Below, piece after piece: positions 1 through 5,743 of a DNA stretch of 27,665 bases. A model generated the notes under the pieces. It was given only the letters and a program-made list of their open reading frames with translations, did no database searches and was not told the origin of the DNA. The DNA lies in the IMG/VR virus record IMGVR_UViG_3300032562_000145, positions 1 through 27,665 of that record; one strand, written 5' to 3'. Origin of the DNA: a virus. How positions within the stretch are numbered: position 1 is the first letter of the stretch; each line of letters begins with the position of its first letter. The translations under genes and the position numbers were made by a program.

Positions 1-119
1 ATAAAGACGTGTACACCATTACCGCCATTGGTAAGACCAAGGTTGTGTTGTTTGGCACTGACTGGCACGGTAGGGAAGTTGAGTTCATGCAAGACCCAGC
101 AGACTTGGAACTGGCGTGA
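1..119 (+). CDS. 3' end of a hypothetical phage protein (5' partial)
   Basis: An open frame enters from the left edge (first full codon at base 3) and ends at TGA 117-119. About 38 residues remain, ending in an acidic tail (DPADLELA). The visible part has a strand-like hydrophobic stretch (KVVLFGTDW) but no motif I recognise. It lies upstream of the overlapping small-gene run, in the same direction, with a 38-base gap holding the Shine-Dalgarno of the next gene. Coding status is likely because the frame is open to the edge and the composition resembles its neighbours; the function is unknown. Confidence 0.6.
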   Translation, partial: KDVYTITAIGKTKVVLFGTDWHGREVEFMQDPADLELA

Positions 120-157
120 ATCACCTGTAGAAGTATCCAAAATAGAAAAGAGAAAGA

Positions 158-235
158 ATGATTTACCGCATAATCATCATTTTCATTATTTGTGCCGTCG
201 ATGGGTTCTTGTTTGGTAGGTGGTTGGGCAAGTAA
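158..235 (+). CDS. 25-residue single-span membrane peptide
   Basis: ATG is preceded by a GAGAAAGA Shine-Dalgarno-like stretch. The product is almost entirely one hydrophobic segment rich in isoleucine and phenylalanine (residues 2-14), followed by a short tail with GRWLGK at the C-terminus, so a membrane peptide is likely. Its TAA shares one base with the ATG of the next small frame, which is the coupling pattern used throughout this operon. The gene is very short; the overlap and Shine-Dalgarno are the only support. Function unknown. Confidence 0.5.
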   Translation: MIYRIIIIFIICAVDGFLFGRWLGK

Positions 236-279
236 TGCCAAACGCCTACTCAATCACAGAAACGGTGACCAAAAAATGA
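235..279 (+). CDS. 14-residue possible leader peptide
   Basis: This tiny frame starts on a TAATG overlap with the membrane peptide before it and ends on an ATGA overlap with the gene after it. It has no separate Shine-Dalgarno. Its best rationale is as a coupling or leader peptide that carries ribosomes to the next start, which itself has a weak ribosome binding site. It could equally be chance, with the next gene starting on its own. Confidence 0.25.
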   Translation: MPNAYSITETVTKK

Positions 280-476
280 ACCAAGCCGAACGCCAAGCAC
301 TACGAGAGAAGCACCGTTGGACGACTAACAACGAGGGCGATGACCGCTGTATCGGCTGTTTTAGTTACGAGTATCCTTGCGACGCAATCAAGGTTTTAGA
401 AGACTACGAACTGCTTGAAAAGCAATACCAAATCATTTTTCAGTTGAACCAAGAACTGATAAGGAGCGAACTATGA
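276..476 (+). CDS. Small Cys-containing protein, first copy of a local three-member family
   Basis: The product is 66 residues. It begins with an ERQALREKHRW block, then has a CxxC pair (CIGC) and a YPCDAIKVLED block near residues 38-48, followed by a helical tail. The same plan occurs in the proteins at 1137 and 1556 of this window, so the three are paralogues. The three cysteines and nearby histidine suggest a small zinc site, although this is inferred. Small proteins with a PCDVIKVL-type ending are common in actinophage genomes, without known function. The start is chosen by the ATGA overlap and by alignment with the two paralogues. Confidence 0.75.
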   Translation: MNQAERQALREKHRWTTNNEGDDRCIGCFSYEYPCDAIKVLEDYELLEKQYQIIFQLNQELIRSEL

Positions 477-910
477 CCCACGAAGAACTAAAAGTAAGGG
501 CTGTGATTTGCGACATTGATGGAACCGTCGCAATCAACGACGGACACCGAGGCCACTTTGAATGGGACAAAGTTGGTTCTGATGCTTACAACACAAACGT
601 CATTAGCGTCATCAGCCTACTTATGTCTGCTGGTGTTTTTGTAATCTTTGTTTCGGGGCGTGAAGAGGTGTGTCGTGAACAAACTCTTGAATGGCTAACA
701 AACATCTGGCCAGGTGTTGAAAGCGAACACCTTCTTATGCGAGCAAAGGGAGATTTCCGAGATGACACGATTGTCAAGAGGGAAATTTACGAAGCAAACA
801 TTGCGGGCAAGTACGACATCATTGGTGTTTTTGACGACAGGAACAAGGTCGTAAAGATGTGGCGTGAGATTGGCCTTACCTGCTTTCAGGTAGCGGAAGG
901 GGAATTCTAA
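473..910 (+). CDS. Polynucleotide kinase-type 3'-phosphatase domain (HAD superfamily)
   Basis: This 145-residue protein matches the phosphatase half of phage polynucleotide kinases, which removes 3'-phosphates (and 2',3'-cyclic phosphates in T4 Pnk) from DNA or RNA ends. HAD motif I is CDIDGT, with Asp14 as expected nucleophile and Asp16 as general acid. Motif II is at SGR (61-63), the motif III lysine is near Lys102, and motif IV is VFDDR (119-123). The typical C-terminus FQVAEGEF is present. No P-loop kinase domain is attached or adjacent, so this is a standalone phosphatase. The start is an ATGA overlap with an AAGGAG Shine-Dalgarno upstream. A related role as a nucleotide phosphatase cannot be excluded. 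Confidence 0.88.
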   Translation: MTHEELKVRAVICDIDGTVAINDGHRGHFEWDKVGSDAYNTNVISVISLLMSAGVFVIFVSGREEVCREQTLEWLTNIWPGVESEHLLMRAKGDFRDDTIVKREIYEANIAGKYDIIGVFDDRNKVVKMWREIGLTCFQVAEGEF

Positions 911-1140
911 TGAACCCCGGCGAACGCAAAGCGTTGATGTTTGCACAGAACCGTGCGGAAGAACTTCTACTCACCCTTGTCGCTGAAAAGTTAATGGTGC
1001 ACAAACCACTACGTCCGAATGAAATGGAAGAGCAAGTGACAGACCACTACAAGGGTTATTACGACGGTTGGTGGGACGCAGTGCAACAACTTTCTGACAT
1101 CATTGACAATCACATAGAAGGGAACGAGAGCAGACTATGA
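910..1140 (+). CDS. Hypothetical 76-residue protein
   Basis: The ATG shares one base with the stop of the phosphatase gene and is preceded by a good GGAAGGGG Shine-Dalgarno. The protein is predicted to be helical, with a basic N-terminal helix (ERKALMFAQNRAEELL) and an aromatic patch in the middle (YKGYYDGWWDA). It contains no cysteine, unlike most neighbours. It ends on an ATGA overlap with the next gene, so it is translated as part of the coupled run. I do not recognise the family. Confidence 0.75.
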   Translation: MNPGERKALMFAQNRAEELLLTLVAEKLMVHKPLRPNEMEEQVTDHYKGYYDGWWDAVQQLSDIIDNHIEGNESRL

Positions 1141-1289
1141 CCCCCGAAGAACGCCAAGCCTTACGAGAGAAGCACCATGTCGGGAATAACGAAGCCGATG
1201 ACCAATGCCAATCCTGTTACAGTGCCGATGGATACCCCTGCGACGTAATCAAGGTACTGAACGAACTAGAGAGAGTGCTAGCCATATGA
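1137..1289 (+). CDS. Small Cys-containing protein, second family copy
   Basis: The product is 50 residues: TPEERQALREKHH at the N-terminus, a CQSC pair at residues 24-27, GYPCDVIKVL at 32-41 and a short helical end. It is a clear paralogue of the proteins starting at 276 and 1556. The DNA encoding the N-terminal block is nearly identical among the copies, which suggests recent duplication. A small zinc-binding fold is inferred from CxxC plus Cys35 and the histidines at 13-14. It starts and ends on ATGA overlaps. Confidence 0.75.
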   Translation: MTPEERQALREKHHVGNNEADDQCQSCYSADGYPCDVIKVLNELERVLAI

Positions 1290-1357
1290 GCGTACTCTTT
1301 GCAGTAACAATGACGTTGGTGGCAGTAACTGCCCTAAACAATATGAGGAAACGATGA
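1286..1357 (+). CDS. 23-residue membrane peptide
   Basis: This is a very short frame with one hydrophobic segment (residues 3-17, rich in valine, alanine and leucine) and a basic end (NMRKR), giving the profile of a single-span membrane peptide with the C-terminus in the cytoplasm. It overlaps both neighbours by four bases (ATGA at each end). Its ribosome binding site is weak, so expression probably depends on translational coupling. Function unknown. Confidence 0.45.
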   Translation: MSVLFAVTMTLVAVTALNNMRKR

Positions 1358-1422
1358 AAGCACGTTGCCAAAACTGCCACCCGGAGGTCTCCTACTGCCC
1401 CAAGTGCGGAGAAGAACTATGA
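1354..1422 (+). CDS. 22-residue zinc-ribbon nanoprotein
   Basis: The whole product is a four-cysteine knuckle pair: CQNC at residues 5-8 and CPKC at 15-18, ending GEEL. This is the layout of a minimal zinc ribbon with almost nothing added. It has an AGGAAACG Shine-Dalgarno before the ATG and overlaps both neighbours by four bases. The ribbon assignment follows from CxxC spacing alone. It may act as a small partner that binds another protein, but that is a guess. Confidence 0.5.
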   Translation: MKARCQNCHPEVSYCPKCGEEL

Positions 1423-1559
1423 ACGCCGAAGAACCCTTTGACGACTTTGATGAGTTTGTGAAGCATCACCAAATCAAGGATGAAGAGATGGGTGCAGCCC
1501 TCGCAGCATGGCTATCTCAGTTAGGGTGGGACGGAGACTTTGAAAAGGTGGAAGAATGA
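1419..1559 (+). CDS. Hypothetical 46-residue acidic protein
   Basis: A strongly acidic protein with a DDFDEF patch near the start and a helical part that includes AALAAWLSQLGWDGDFE. The start is chosen at the ATGA overlap, with a GGAGAAG Shine-Dalgarno, instead of farther upstream, because the upstream extension would read through the zinc-ribbon peptide in another frame. No family is recognised. Confidence 0.65.
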   Translation: MNAEEPFDDFDEFVKHHQIKDEEMGAALAAWLSQLGWDGDFEKVEE

Positions 1560-1711
1560 CTCCCGAAGAACGCCAAGGCTTACGAGAGAGGCACTCCAAC
1601 GAAGATGGCTACTGCAATGTTTGTCGAAGCCACTACAAAGAGATGCGCATCCCCTACCCCTGCGACGTAATCAAAATACTCAACACACTGGAAATGTGGG
1701 TAAAAGAATGA
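1556..1711 (+). CDS. Small Cys-containing protein, third family copy
   Basis: The product is 51 residues, with TPEERQGLRERH at the N-terminus, CNVC at residues 20-23 and YPCDVIKIL at 34-42. It shares its plan with the copies at 276 and 1137. The segment between the CxxC and the PCD block is longer here (RSHYKEMRIP), showing that the copies have diverged by small insertions. It has an AAGGTGGAAG Shine-Dalgarno and four-base overlaps at both ends. Confidence 0.75.
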   Translation: MTPEERQGLRERHSNEDGYCNVCRSHYKEMRIPYPCDVIKILNTLEMWVKE

Positions 1712-1908
1712 CCGGGGCGAACAAGAAATGGTGCGAGTGCAACCCTAGGTGCATGGTAAGAAACCCTAGACAACCAGTAACCCACGGCAAGAGATACACC
1801 TATGAAGGTAGACACAATTGTCGATGTGATAAATGCGTAGAAGCCTACAGAGAAGCACTTATCGAATCAGAGTTGCGGAACATTGACACTCTACTAGAGT
1901 TGGTCTAA
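1708..1908 (+). CDS. Small Cys-rich protein with a THGKxxTYxxxxxCRCDKC motif
   Basis: The product is 66 residues with six cysteines: CEC and a further Cys near the N-terminus, then CRCDKC near residues 43-48. The central THGKRYTYEGRHNCRCDKC resembles the HGT-Y-CRC-C pattern seen in many small actinophage proteins, thought to bind zinc. It ends with a helical tail (EAYREALIESELRN). It starts on an ATGA overlap and is the last gene of the coupled run; a promoter for the next gene lies just beyond it. DNA or protein binding is plausible but unproven. Confidence 0.72.
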   Translation: MTGANKKWCECNPRCMVRNPRQPVTHGKRYTYEGRHNCRCDKCVEAYREALIESELRNIDTLLELV

Positions 1909-1929
1909 GCAACTAAAGCACGGTAAAAT
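1900..1929 (+). promoter_or_regulatory. Putative promoter with ACTAAA element, possibly leaderless
   Basis: -35 TTGGTC (1900-1905), 18-base spacer, -10 TAAAAT (1924-1929). The spacer contains ACTAAA beginning exactly 12 bases before the -10, as in other promoters of this window. The downstream ATG begins 7 bases after the -10 and has no Shine-Dalgarno, so the transcript may start at or next to the start codon. Confidence 0.5.
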
Positions 1930-1935
1930 AACCCT

Positions 1936-2391
1936 ATGGACAGATACGCATACCTAAAACTGACACTCGATGAATTGGAAGAGTTGGACAACGCTATCCA
2001 CGAGTACTTCGGCGACATCCACCTAGACGGGTGGGCACGACGAATCTGCGACTTGTACGAGGAAAGAGTAACGCCCCGGGCGGGAACAAAAGCCCAAAGT
2101 GCTAAAAACCCCTACGAGTTACCAATCAGTTACTTCACAGACGGACAAATCGTCCTACAGTACAAAAACAACACCTCGGCGGGAGAAGGAATCAACCAAT
2201 GGGGAACAATCGTCTCTAAGGGTGTCAACAAAGCCAATAACATCTCAGCCGAAATCAGCACACCAAAATTCGGGCGGGAAGAAAAAGACCAAGAAGGCTC
2301 CAATACCTGTAAGTCTCACTACTGGAAACTCGTAGCCTACGCAGACGGAAGTTACCTAGAGTGCCTACAGTGCCAAACAAGGCTCAGTTAA
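1936..2391 (+). CDS. Hypothetical protein with C-terminal zinc-knuckle-like end
   Basis: The product is 151 residues. The N-terminal third is helical and acidic (LKLTLDELEELDNAIHEYFG), the middle is polar and low in structure, and the C-terminus carries CKSHYWK and a CLQC pair. These give three cysteines and a histidine that could bind one metal ion. It ends on a TAATG overlap with the small terminase gene, so the two are likely cotranslated. No Shine-Dalgarno precedes the ATG; see the promoter just upstream. A packaging-related role is suggested only by the coupling. Confidence 0.7.
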   Translation: MDRYAYLKLTLDELEELDNAIHEYFGDIHLDGWARRICDLYEERVTPRAGTKAQSAKNPYELPISYFTDGQIVLQYKNNTSAGEGINQWGTIVSKGVNKANNISAEISTPKFGREEKDQEGSNTCKSHYWKLVAYADGSYLECLQCQTRLS

Positions 2392-3152
2392 TGACAGACC
2401 CATTAAGCCCAGACATCTCTCTGTCGGAGATAACACCTAAGAGGAACGTACCAGTAGCCAAACCAAAGGCACCAGCACGTATGGGTAGGAAGACAACACT
2501 GACTCCAGAAATCATTAAGGAGATTAGTGACACCTTACGCATCTGTGCGACTATGAACGATACCGCTAGTTACCTGGGAGTCAGTTACGGAACCATGCAA
2601 TCGTGGATACGTAAGGGCACCGAATTGATGATGGAAGTAGACGCTACAGGCAGAGAATTGGATGAAGTCGAACAACTGTTCGTTAATCTTTCGGTGGAAG
2701 TAGAAAAAGCAAGAGCCGAAGCACGAATTAGGGCAGTTGGAAAGATACGTTCCGCTATGGACGGCAACTGGCAAGCAGCAGCCTGGTACCTAGAACGTAG
2801 TAACCCGAAGGAATGGTCAAGGGTATCTAGGACTGAACTTACAGGGCTTGACGGACAAGCAATCCAGGTCGACGTCGATGCAGTTAACCGGAAGTTGGAA
2901 GCGTTACTACAGGCGAACATTATCGATGTGGAAGCAATTGATGATGGCGACATCGTTGATGGGGTCGTGGTTGGACTTGGCCAAGACGACGCAAATATGT
3001 CCGATACAACCTCAAATGAGGCGAAAAAGGCGCCCCACTCACACGAGCCGGGAAAAAATTCTGAGACGCCAACCACTGAAATCGACACGTCAGTTGATGA
3101 TGACAGTGAGCGCACGAAGCAAGCAAACGTCCAAAGCGACGCTACTGAGTAG
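2391..3152 (+). CDS. Probable terminase small subunit (HTH DNA-binding)
   Basis: The product is 253 residues. A helix-turn-helix spans about residues 54-74 (MNDTASYLGVSYGTMQSWIR), followed by a coiled-coil-like helix and then WQAAAWYLERSNPKEW at 127-142, a pattern typical of phage small terminases and related DNA-binding proteins that recognise the genome end for packaging. The last 80 residues are acidic, polar and probably disordered. The start is set at the ATG sharing one base with the preceding stop; an upstream ATG in frame would lengthen it by ten residues. It is unusual that the large terminase lies about 10 kb away. A general HTH regulator is the alternative. Confidence 0.78.
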   Translation: MTDPLSPDISLSEITPKRNVPVAKPKAPARMGRKTTLTPEIIKEISDTLRICATMNDTASYLGVSYGTMQSWIRKGTELMMEVDATGRELDEVEQLFVNLSVEVEKARAEARIRAVGKIRSAMDGNWQAAAWYLERSNPKEWSRVSRTELTGLDGQAIQVDVDAVNRKLEALLQANIIDVEAIDDGDIVDGVVVGLGQDDANMSDTTSNEAKKAPHSHEPGKNSETPTTEIDTSVDDDSERTKQANVQSDATE

Positions 3153-3197
3153 TTCGTACACGCTCGACAAGCGCCAAACGTCATTGCCAAGCAAGTA

Positions 3198-3293
3198 ATT
3201 TCACTAGAATCGACGTCGATGCACGACAAAAGTGCAGTATTTCCACTCCATTACTCGGCGCTAGCCAGAGTTCATAGTGAGATTTCACTAGAA
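3198..3293. repeat. Direct repeat pair ATTTCACTAGAA (with inverted copy at 4691-4702)
   Basis: ATTTCACTAGAA occurs at 3198-3209 and 3282-3293. Its exact reverse complement occurs at 4691-4702. The wider AGTGAGATTTCACT at 3276-3289 reappears in reverse complement at 4810-4823. The copies flank the two-gene operon at 3841-4349 and may be protein-binding sites. Confidence 0.6.
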
Positions 3294-3357
3294 CACGGCG
3301 CAATCCAAGCACTTATCGCACGGTAAACACGCTTTACGACCCACTTACTCGTCAGTA

Positions 3358-3510
3358 ATGGTTGTTATACGAACGCAAGGCGTTCAAAGGTGGCACCACA
3401 GTGATACCACGGGCGATAACAAGGTGCCGGAGAATTGGAAAAGTGGCGTGCGCAACTGTAACAAGTGCAACCAGACGTTACAAGTGCTACATATGAGTCG
3501 AACCAAGTGA
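3358..3510 (+). CDS. Doubtful 50-residue frame with one CxxC
   Basis: This short frame lies in the otherwise non-coding stretch. It has a CNKC pair near its end but no Shine-Dalgarno. It lies in the same frame as the open frame at 3562 and is separated from it by two stop codons, so the pair could be the remains of one longer gene. Coding status is doubtful and no family is recognised. Confidence 0.2.
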   Translation: MVVIRTQGVQRWHHSDTTGDNKVPENWKSGVRNCNKCNQTLQVLHMSRTK

Positions 3511-3561
3511 GTGCAATATATGCAACTGGGGCTACAAGAACTTGACACATACGTCAAGTAG

Positions 3562-3777
3562 ATGTCTTCACGCCAAAACTGGGGGAAACAAAAACCCTTG
3601 CAAACAAAGGCAAGTGCTAAAAGCAAGTGCCAATTCCCTGTAGGGCGGAGACAACCACTGGCTGGTCTGGTACGACCCGAACGTACAACCACTCGATTAA
3701 CAGTCGAGCGCACTGCCATTGTGCTACAGACCAATGGGGATGACGCCACCACACTCGTTGTGGCCGGGGCGGAATGA
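3562..3777 (+). CDS. Doubtful 71-residue basic frame
   Basis: The frame would encode a basic, low-complexity N-terminal half (SRQNWGKQKPLQTKASAKSK) and a hydrophobic end. It lacks a Shine-Dalgarno; the ATG is preceded by an inverted repeat (ACTTGAC/GTCAAGT). It ends two bases before the promoter of the next operon. The composition differs from the confident genes around it, and I treat it as possible at best. Confidence 0.22.
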   Translation: MSSRQNWGKQKPLQTKASAKSKCQFPVGRRQPLAGLVRPERTTTRLTVERTAIVLQTNGDDATTLVVAGAE

Positions 3778-3778
3778 A

Positions 3779-3807
3779 TTGACTATGTTACTACACCCCT
3801 GTACACT
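3779..3807 (+). promoter_or_regulatory. Sigma70-like promoter with conserved spacer and leader
   Basis: -35 TTGACT (3779-3784), 17-base spacer ending ACTACACCCCTG, -10 TACACT (3802-3807). The leader ends GACTAGGGAGGTCAAG (3825-3840) directly before the ATG. Spacer and leader are nearly the same as those before the minus-strand genes at 12291 and 10933. Confidence 0.8.
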
Positions 3808-3840
3808 TGTTCTGTGGACTGTTTGACTAGGGAGGTCAAG

Positions 3841-4173
3841 ATGACAGTAGAAACCATGGAGCGCACCGACGTCAGTTGGTTCGACATCCTGCTAAACGCA
3901 GAGACGAAGGAATACGTCCCTGCACGACTCATCCGTACTCAGTACGGGCTCTGTTGGGCACTGGTCGACGGGGAAAACAAGTTCACGGGGAAGTTCATCA
4001 GTGCTTTCCCGGCTCGCAAGACAACGATGTTGAAGAAGGGATACATCGAAGCCGAGGGGCTGTACAAGTTCTACTGGAACAAAAAGAAGGCAACCGTAAA
4101 CCTCCCAATGGGCGAGCGAGAAAAAGGATGCGACGACAACACACCACCACTAAAGATTCGGGAGAACGACTAA
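3841..4173 (+). CDS. Hypothetical 110-residue protein
   Basis: This is the first gene of a two-gene operon with its own strong promoter and a GGGAGG Shine-Dalgarno that fixes the ATG. The middle looks like a small beta-rich fold (EYVPARLIRTQYGLCWALVDG, then a lysine-rich KKGYIEAEGLYKFYWNKKKA), and the tail is charged and polar. The basic patch could bind nucleic acid, but no known domain is recognised. It ends on a TAATG overlap with the next gene. It sits between two non-coding stretches that carry inverted repeats, which may control it. Confidence 0.75.
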   Translation: MTVETMERTDVSWFDILLNAETKEYVPARLIRTQYGLCWALVDGENKFTGKFISAFPARKTTMLKKGYIEAEGLYKFYWNKKKATVNLPMGEREKGCDDNTPPLKIREND

Positions 4174-4349
4174 TGACAGTGGACTTCAATGCCATCATCG
4201 CCTACGAGAACGGCGACCTCGACGAGGAAGAGACAATCAAACTCTTCCAGACACTCATAGACACTGGGTATGCGTGGCGCCTACAGGGACACTACGGTCG
4301 CAACGCTCGGTACCTCATCGAAGAAGGCTTCTGCACCGTGCCTGAGTGA
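4173..4349 (+). CDS. DUF7417-like small phage protein
   Basis: The 58-residue product has the pattern YENGDLDEEETIKLFQTLID followed by GYAWRLQGHYGRNARYLIEEGFC. This plan (an acidic helix, then LQGHYGR, then a second helix ending in a cysteine) is shared by a very common family of small phage proteins that I recall as DUF7417. The biochemical role is unknown. The ATG overlaps the stop of the previous gene by one base. It is the last gene before the long non-coding region. Confidence 0.8.
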   Translation: MTVDFNAIIAYENGDLDEEETIKLFQTLIDTGYAWRLQGHYGRNARYLIEEGFCTVPE

Positions 4350-4497
4350 CACACTCCAGGATGGCACCAGACGCTCTATACGCCGATTCTGGGCGAGATA
4401 CATCCCCACACGTCAGATAGCCCTAAAAGCGACCAAACCCGGGCGAAAACAACCCACCAAATCCACCAGGCGGAATTCCACCACATAGACGTCGACA

Positions 4498-4559
4498 CAG
4501 ACACTCACTCATAGACAGACACATACCCTACATACAGACACGTACTCGCACACAGACTC
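4498..4559 (+). repeat. Iteron-like array, CAGACAC every 18-19 bases
   Basis: CAGACAC at 4498-4504, 4516-4522 and 4535-4541, with a fourth diverged copy (CAGACTC) at 4553-4559. The spacing is 18, 19 and 18 bases, close to two DNA turns, as expected for sites bound on one face by a replication or partition protein. The array is followed at once by the hairpin and C/G tract. Confidence 0.5.
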
Positions 4560-4563
4560 AATG

Positions 4564-4600
4564 ACTACCGCAAGGTAGTTGCTATCCCCCCCCGGGGGGG
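4564..4600. repeat. GCAA-loop hairpin followed by C8G7 palindrome
   Basis: ACTACC-GCAA-GGTAGT (4564-4579) is a 6-base-pair stem closed by a GNRA tetraloop. Six bases later come eight C and seven G (4586-4600), a self-complementary homopolymer tract. Such a tract is rare and is a known trouble spot for sequencing and assembly, so its length should be checked. Confidence 0.6.
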
Positions 4601-5248
4601 CGTACATAAGTGTCTACAGATAACGTTATATGTCCACCACTTACGTCGACACGACATGTCGTCTCCCAGAACCACGCTACCTGAGCGGAATTCTAGTGAA
4701 ATCACGTATGCACATACTCAGGAGTAACCCATAGGAGTACTTACATCCTCACTAACGTCGCCCCCACGCTCGCTTGTGAACTCAAAACCCTTTATTTGCA
4801 AGGAATCCCAGTGAAATCTCACTTGTTTCACAAAGCGTACACACGTTCGCTTGCCATTTTGTGCCCTGTTTTCCAATTCTCATGCGCATTTTGAGGCTCT
4901 TTATGTGGTAGGACCCATAAGACCCCCCCGTCAATTATTTCAAGCGGGTTTGCGATTTCTGAAGGGGCTGGTCGCACCCTTAAACCTCTGGAAACAAAAT
5001 TAGGATACTATAGTCCGCTCTAGCCCGGAACAGGAAGATAGAGAATCCCCACACTCCACTTCGACAAACCCAAGGCAAGGGAGTGTCCATAAAGTGTCGG
5101 TTAAAGCCCTAAGCGATAGAACAAGGGCACTGACGTCGATGTCAGAAAAGAGTGACGTAAAACTGACAAAAAGACGTTTGAAGGGAACCCCGCTCTAGGG
5201 GCGCTCCGTATACAGAGACATCAACGCTTCGCTCCCTAGCGAAAAAAG

Positions 5249-5458
5249 TTACTTGCCAGGAACGTCTGTGGCGCTGGCTTCGATTTGGGCAAGCGTAGGC
5301 TCATCTCCACCATTAACGTCGCTCACAGGAGCGTTTGGAGTGGTTACGGAGCCATCTGAGCCATGCGTGTGCTTCGCATAGTCCATGTACAACATGACGA
5401 TGATAACGAGAGTACCGAAGAAGAGACACGCCAGAGCAATTGCGATGAAGTAAGCCAT
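5249..5458 (-). CDS. 69-residue single-span membrane protein
   Basis: The start is placed at the ATG directly before the hydrophobic segment; a TTG 18 codons upstream would be the alternative. Residues 2-24 form one membrane span (AYFIAIALACLFFGTLVIIV), followed by a polar, acidic, proline- and threonine-containing tail that probably sits in the cytoplasm or periplasm. It is a lone minus-strand gene facing the non-coding region. A holin or other membrane-active role is possible but unsupported by context. Confidence 0.6.
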   Translation of the reverse strand: MAYFIAIALACLFFGTLVIIVMLYMDYAKHTHGSDGSVTTPNAPVSDVNGGDEPTLAQIEASATDVPGK

Positions 5459-5641
5459 ACCCCAATAATAATCCCCCAGTTTGGAAAACGGGGTTCCTGA
5501 AAAATGATGCAATCGTCTTGACTAAATGGCAATTTTGAAAAAAGGGGGAAAATGAAAATATTTTTTTGGGGGTCTTGGGATAAATCAATGGGGAAGATTG
5601 AGTCAACATGGCTAAAAGTTTTTAAGTTCCGCCCCGGGTGC

Positions 5642-5671
5642 TTGACGGGGCTCTAGTCAAGGGAGTACACT
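5642..5671 (+). promoter_or_regulatory. Promoter with TTGAC-N9-GTCAA inverted repeat
   Basis: -35 TTGACG (5642-5647), 18-base spacer, -10 TACACT (5666-5671), driving the four-gene operon starting at 5744. TTGAC and GTCAA (5656-5660) form an inverted repeat that spans the -35 and the spacer, which could be an operator. This promoter lacks the ACTAAAC element. Confidence 0.6.
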
Positions 5672-5743
5672 TGATTCCGTGTTGCAAGAAAAATGGTTGG
5701 ACTACAAGCCATCACTTAGCGACACACCTATTAAGGAGGCTTA

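Larger units (their letters stand above)
3153..3778. other. Largely non-coding region with short repeats
   Basis: No convincing gene lies in these 620 bases. The stretch holds two copies of ATTTCACTAGAA, an AGTGAGATTTCACT inverted repeat, a CGACGTCG palindrome, and a 7-base inverted repeat (ACTTGAC/GTCAAGT, 3540-3559). One frame is open from 3358 but is cut by stops at 3508-3510 and 3559-3561. Another short frame (GTG 3627 to TGA 3743) would encode a small Cys/His-containing peptide. The CAAGTGC heptamer recurs several times. It could be a regulatory region or decayed coding DNA. Confidence 0.5.
4350..5248. other. 900-base non-coding region with iterons and palindromes
   Basis: No credible gene on either strand. 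From left to right it holds an iteron-like CAGACAC array (4498-4559), a GNRA-type hairpin and a C8G7 tract (4564-4600), an ACGACATGTCGT palindrome (4648-4659), the inverted copies of the TTTCACTAGAA repeat (4691-4702 and 4810-4823), a CTGAC-N6-GTCAG hairpin near 5130, and a TTCGCT/AGCGAA hairpin (5228-5243). Such a mix fits a replication origin, a packaging or terminus site, or a control region. The sequence alone does not decide which. Confidence 0.6.

Noticed and set aside
2585-3229. Long minus-strand open frame (214 codons) opposite the small terminase gene
   Set aside because: It is rich in serine and has no Shine-Dalgarno; it mirrors a real plus-strand gene whose motifs are clear.
3198-4823. 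Insertion sequence with terminal inverted repeats
   Set aside because: No transposase is present between the repeats and no target duplication is visible; kept only as an open finding on repeats.
5228-5243. TTCGCT-CCCT-AGCGAA hairpin as a terminator of the gene at 5249
   Set aside because: On the minus strand the T-run comes before the stem and not after it, and on the plus strand the stem is followed by A.
5552-5656. 34-codon frame after AAAGGGGG
   Set aside because: It runs through the promoter of the next operon and its product is not hydrophobic, cysteine-rich or otherwise gene-like; the A- and T-rich start looks like promoter-region DNA.
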